Assembly (NCBI GenBank): GCA_046727435.1
Contig: JBKPCR010000252.1
Coordinates: 1-19,452, forward strand
DNA from: CAVPRW01 sp046727435 [NCBI: bacterium]
GTDB lineage: Bacteria > Tectomicrobia > Entotheonellia > J063
DNA length: 19,452 bases
Reading direction: 5' to 3'
Below the pieces are notes generated by a model. It was not told the origin of the DNA. It saw only the letters and a list, made by a program, of their open reading frames with translations, and made no database searches. The first letter of the stretch is position 1. Every line of letters begins with the position of its first letter. This document shows, in pieces, positions 16,281 through 19,452 of the stretch. The translations under genes were made by a program, and so were the position numbers.

Positions 16281-17273
16281 ATGGCAGAGAAAACGTATAT
16301 CTATGTCGGGGCTGAGGCCAGTGGGCTGTTTCGGCAAGAGGCCGGTGGCAACCAGTGGCAGGCATTGACTGACGGGATGCCGCCCTCGCCCCAGGCCCGG
16401 GCCGTCGCGATCCATCCTCAGCACCCCGAGGTGGTGTTCGTGGGCACGCAGCGGGGCGTCTATCGGAGCCAGGATGGCGGCGACGGCTGGCAACGGATGC
16501 ACCTGCCTGAAGGACGGATTGTGTGGTCGCTCGCGTTCCACCCGGGCAACCCCCAGGTCATGTTCTTGGGCACCGAGGGGAGCGACGTCTATCACAGCGA
16601 CGATGGTGGCGAGAGTTGGCAATACCTGTCCACCATCGTCAACCCGGACGCGGTGCAGATGGCCTTTGCGACGCGTATCCTGGGGCTGGCCATCGAGCCG
16701 GCCGACCCGAACCGCATGTATGCCGCGCTGGAAGTCGGCGGGGCGGCGCGTAGTGTCGACGGTGGCAAGACCTGGCAGCTCGTCAACCGGCAGTTCGTCG
16801 GCAACGTCGACCTGATGGATCTCCACGGCATCGCGCTCGGCTCGCCGCAGGCGGATACGCTGTTCATCGCCAACCGCGTGGGAGTCTGGCGCAGCCAGGA
16901 TCGTGGCGAGCATTGGGAGAACCTGCACCTGGAAAAGTTCTCGCCCATCTGCTATTCGCGGGGGGTGCAAGTGGCCCCCAGCGATCCCCATAGCCTATAT
17001 GCCTGTGTAGGCCGGAACTTCGGGAGCGAGGAGGGAGGTGTCCTGCGCAGCACGGATCTGGGGGAGACCTGGGAGCGTTTTGACCGGGGGGTGAGCGTGG
17101 GCAGCACCACCTTCGGCGTGGCGATCAATGCCCACCATCCAGAGCAGGTTTACTTCTGCACCCGCCGGGGGCAGGTCTTCGGCACCCACGACGGCGGCGC
17201 CAGCTGGCATGAGCACCGCCTGCCGGAGTCAGCAGGCAACGTGATCAGCGTCGCCTGTGCCTCAAGGTTGTAA
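16281..17273 (+). CDS. BNR/Asp-box beta-propeller protein
   Basis: A 330-residue protein with no signal peptide or membrane segment, so probably cytosolic. ATG 16281 has GGGAGGGG at 16266–16273, 7 nt upstream. Six Asp-box motifs (S.DGG..W) recur: SQDGGDGW 63–70, SDDGGESW 106–113, SVDGGKTW 158–165, SQDRGEHW 205–212, STDLGETW 257–264 and THDGGASW 302–309. Each is followed by a stretch with HP/P.D…Y/VF..T, the pattern of sialidase/sortilin/Ycf48-type propellers. No sialidase catalytic Arg triad or Tyr/Glu pair is evident, so an enzyme activity should not be assumed; a binding or scaffold role is more likely. It lies 213 nt after the type A cyclase gene on the same strand and may share its transcript. 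Confidence 0.88.
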   Translation: MAEKTYIYVGAEASGLFRQEAGGNQWQALTDGMPPSPQARAVAIHPQHPEVVFVGTQRGVYRSQDGGDGWQRMHLPEGRIVWSLAFHPGNPQVMFLGTEGSDVYHSDDGGESWQYLSTIVNPDAVQMAFATRILGLAIEPADPNRMYAALEVGGAARSVDGGKTWQLVNRQFVGNVDLMDLHGIALGSPQADTLFIANRVGVWRSQDRGEHWENLHLEKFSPICYSRGVQVAPSDPHSLYACVGRNFGSEEGGVLRSTDLGETWERFDRGVSVGSTTFGVAINAHHPEQVYFCTRRGQVFGTHDGGASWHEHRLPESAGNVISVACASRL

Positions 17274-17629
17274 GCTTCCTCCGTCGGAGCTCTCTCGGTG
17301 ATGGCCGATGGATGCCTGCAGACCGCGTCGAGTCGCACAGCGGGGCGGAGTATCCACCGGCCAGGACGCAGGGTCTACCCGGAAGATGACGGTGAAGAGT
17401 GGTCTGAAGGTGCTCGCTGGGAACGCCGGCTGTCCCCGGTAGGGACGGTTCTCGCCGCGCTCGTCGAGGGCTTCCTCTCGCCATTTAGCTAGTGTCATCG
17501 CCTCGCGACAGAGCGAACGCACTTGGACAGCTTACATCGACTCCTATAGCACCAATCCCAAGCCGAGACAAGGTCAAACAAGAGGGTTGCCAGCGGGGGT
17601 GGAGGCAACAGTGTGGTGAAAAGCCATGC
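17274..17629. other. Spacer between the propeller gene and ComM fragment copy 2
   Basis: No recognised gene. A minus-strand frame (17522 to 17262, 86 codons) is open but lacks a clear ribosome-binding site and matches nothing I know. A plus-strand frame at 17298–17492 is a similarly unsupported reading. Recognisable similarity to the first copy of the ComM fragment begins only at about 17610–17630. Confidence 0.5.
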
Positions 17630-17992
17630 AAGCGTTCTACTCATAATGTCCTTATGCTCAGCCCTCCCGGGGCGGACACGTCCATGCCGGCCCGCCGCCT
17701 CACCACCATCCTGCCGGCGATGACCCTCGCCGAGGCGATTGAGACCACGCGGATTCATAGCGTCGCCGGCCTCACCGGCGACCGTACGGCGTGGGTCACG
17801 ACCCGCCCGTGTCGCGCGCCCCCCCATACCCTCTCGGATGCGGGGCTGATCGGCGGGGGCCACGTGCCGATGCCGGGTGAGATGTCGCTGGCCCACCATG
17901 GCGTGCTCTTCCTGGATGAATTGCCCGAGTTTCGCCGCCATGTCCTTGAGGTCTTGCGCCAACCACTCGAGGAGGGTCTCATCTACATATAA
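17630..17992 (+). pseudogene. ComM/YifB-type Mg-chelatase-like ATPase fragment (copy 2)
   Basis: Same central slice of the ComM/YifB AAA+ core as copy 1 at 614–985, in the same orientation and ending at the same point ([10 protein letters not shown] plus three residues, then TAA). The Walker A motif is destroyed here: copy 1 GPPGAGKS reads SPPGADTS, losing the essential Lys. The Walker B stretch [11 protein letters not shown] remains. The N- and C-terminal family domains are absent. Because both copies share identical truncation, the gene was already broken before it was duplicated. No function is expected. Confidence 0.8.
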
Positions 17993-18128
17993 TTTCGTGG
18001 GCGTCCTGGATCTCAACCTTCTTGCTACTTTAGCGGTACGGCTGCTGAGCTTAAGGGGGTAGGGCCGAGTTCAGTAGCCATCCACCAGCACCGTGACGGT
18101 CACGACGCCTCATCGCTCCACGCTCCTC

Positions 18129-18160
18129 CGCTCCGGCTTCTGGAGCCGGAGCGTGCTTTT
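18129..18160 (+). terminator. Probable intrinsic terminator upstream of the right-hand type B cyclase gene
   Basis: GCTCCGGCT at 18130–18138 pairs perfectly across the loop TCTGG with AGCCGGAGC at 18144–18152, plus an outer C·G pair. GTGCTTTT follows at 18153–18160, a short T-tract. It would isolate the following promoter from upstream transcription. The equivalent stretch in copy 1 (1126–1148) has substitutions that break the stem. Confidence 0.5.
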
Positions 18161-18163
18161 CGC

Positions 18164-18192
18164 TTGACACATCGCCACACCTGGAGTACCGA
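18164..18192 (+). promoter_or_regulatory. Putative sigma70-type promoter of the right-hand type B cyclase gene
   Basis: TTGACA at 18164–18169, a 17-nt spacer, then TACCGA at 18187–18192. This is the equivalent of the element at 1160–1188 and sits just after the hairpin terminator. The -35 is perfect and the -10 weak. Confidence 0.45.
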
Positions 18193-18286
18193 CATACCAT
18201 CCCATATGCCCATGTCCGTGGCGCGCGCCGAGATTCCTGCCCACGCCTGACCCAGCCGCTCCACGGCCGTGCCGGAGGGTGTACCC

Positions 18287-19452
18287 ATGTATTGCCCGAG
18301 CTGTGGCTTTGAGAATCCTGAAGGCCTGAAGTTTTGTAACGATTGCGGCGCTCCCCTTCGAATGCCCTGTGCCCAGTGTGGGTTTGTCAATCAGCCACAG
18401 GCCAAGTTCTGTGGCGAATGCGGGACAGCTCTTCCCCCACGCCCTCATGCACCTGTGAGCTACACCCCTGGCTACCTCGCTGAGAAAATCCTCCACTCCA
18501 AGACCGCCCTCGAAGGCGAGCGCAAACAGATCACCGTGCTGTTTGCCGACCTGAAGGGCTCGATGGAGTTGCTGGCCCACCGCGATCCGGAAGAGGCGCG
18601 GGCGATTCTCGACCCGGTCCTCGAACGCATGATGGACGCGGTGCACCGCTATGAGGGGACCGTCAACCAGGTCATGGGCGACGGCATCATGGCCCTGTTT
18701 GGGGCGCCGATTGCGCACGAGGATCATGCGGTGCGGGCCTGCTATGCGGCGCTGCGAATGCAGGAGACCGTCACCCAGTACGGGAACGAGGTGCAGCGCT
18801 CCCACGGCATCCCCATTCAGATGCGGGTCGGGTTGAACTCCGGCGAAGTGGTGGTGCGGGCGGTCAGCAACGATCTGCACATGGACTACTCGGCGATCGG
18901 CCAGACCACCCACCTGGCCGCCCGTATGGAACAACTCGCACCTCCCGGAACCATTCGACTGACAGCCGAGACCCTACGGCTGGTGGAGGGGTGGGTCCAG
19001 GTCACCCCCTTGGGCCTGGTGCCCGTCAAGGGGTTGCCCGCTCCCATAGACGTGTGCGAGCTGGTGGGCGCCGGCCCGGTTCGGATGCGCCTGCAGACGT
19101 TGGCAGCGCGAGGGTTGACTCCTTTCGTGGGGCGGCAGACGGAGCTCGCGGCCCTGCACCAGGCTTTGGAACAGGCTGGGGCTGGGCACGGCCAGGTGGT
19201 GGCGGTCATCGGGGAACCTGGGGTCGGCAAGACCCGTCTCTTCCACGAGTTCACCCAGGCTTCTCGCCCTCGGGGCTGGCTCCTGCTGGAGAGCTCTTCG
19301 ACCTCCTATGACCAGGCCACCCCCTATCTGCCGGTCGTCGACCTGCTCAAGGACTACTTCCAGATTGACGACCGTGATGAGGAGCGGAAGATCCGCGACA
19401 AAGTCGCCGGCAAACTGGTCACGCTGGAGACGGCCCTTGGGCCAACCCTGCC
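18287..19452 (+). CDS. Second type B zinc-ribbon / class III cyclase / STAND ATPase protein (partial, runs off right edge)
   Basis: The frame is open from ATG 18287 to the window end with no stop: 388 complete codons. GGAGG at 18274–18278 lies 8 nt upstream, exactly as in the paralogue at 1284. Two zinc ribbons have identical Cys spacing (3, 6, 17, 20 and 28, 31, 42, 45). The linker VSYTPGYLAEKILHSKTALE leads to the class III cyclase domain with VLFADLKGS and VMGDGIMALFG metal Asp motifs. As in the paralogue, His replaces the transition-state Asn (GQTTHLAARMEQLA) while Arg is kept. The ATPase begins with Walker A GEPGVGKT near residues 314–321. The Walker B region and TPR tail should lie beyond the window. 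It shares its upstream spacer, promoter and ComM fragment with the left-hand copy. Confidence 0.9.
   Translation, partial: MYCPSCGFENPEGLKFCNDCGAPLRMPCAQCGFVNQPQAKFCGECGTALPPRPHAPVSYTPGYLAEKILHSKTALEGERKQITVLFADLKGSMELLAHRDPEEARAILDPVLERMMDAVHRYEGTVNQVMGDGIMALFGAPIAHEDHAVRACYAALRMQETVTQYGNEVQRSHGIPIQMRVGLNSGEVVVRAVSNDLHMDYSAIGQTTHLAARMEQLAPPGTIRLTAETLRLVEGWVQVTPLGLVPVKGLPAPIDVCELVGAGPVRMRLQTLAARGLTPFVGRQTELAALHQALEQAGAGHGQVVAVIGEPGVGKTRLFHEFTQASRPRGWLLLESSSTSYDQATPYLPVVDLLKDYFQIDDRDEERKIRDKVAGKLVTLETALGPTL

Noticed and set aside
16062-16991. 309-codon minus-strand frame opposite the propeller gene
   Set aside because: The plus-strand frame has six Asp boxes and a strong ribosome-binding site, so the minus reading is its shadow.

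Overview
This is a GC-rich window with no RNA genes or CRISPR array that I could see. It probably comes from an uncultivated soil- or sponge-type bacterium of the Entotheonella/Tectomicrobia or Rokubacteria kind. That placement is an inference from the many class III cyclase–STAND ATPase–TPR proteins, the BNR-propeller protein, the peptide ABC transporter and the decayed insertion-sequence debris. No phylogenetic marker gene is present.

Layout, left part (1–6000). The window opens inside the C-terminal TPR tail of a 'type A' cyclase–ATPase–TPR protein. It is followed by a gutted ComM/YifB (Mg-chelatase-like) ATPase fragment. Next comes a complete 'type B' protein (two zinc ribbons, class III cyclase domain, STAND ATPase, TPRs; 1284–4652). 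A translationally coupled third cyclase gene (4652) joins a type A N-terminal domain to a type B cyclase domain. It breaks off at 5239, where a decayed IS66-like transposase fragment begins. A fossil family-2 glycosyltransferase fragment lies on the minus strand next to it.

Middle (6177–11813, minus strand). This is a five-gene Dpp/Opp-type peptide ABC transporter operon, transcribed right to left: permease, permease, ATPase, ATPase and a Tat-type substrate-binding protein. Hairpin-forming repeats lie in the two intergenic gaps between the last three genes. A 530-bp divergent control region (11814–12344) separates it from the next gene.

Right part (12345–19452, plus strand). A complete type A cyclase–ATPase–TPR gene is followed by a six-Asp-box propeller gene. 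Then comes a second copy of the same ComM fragment, and then a second type B zinc-ribbon cyclase gene that runs off the right edge (18287 onward). The order type A – ComM fragment – type B therefore occurs twice, with the transporter operon between the two occurrences. The ComM fragment, spacer and type B start are clearly duplicated.

Functionally, the cyclase proteins look like large cytosolic signal-integrating ATPases (MalT/AfsR-like STAND architecture) that use a nucleotide-cyclase module as output. The peptide transporter may simply be a neighbour. Nothing in the sequence directly ties it to the signalling genes.
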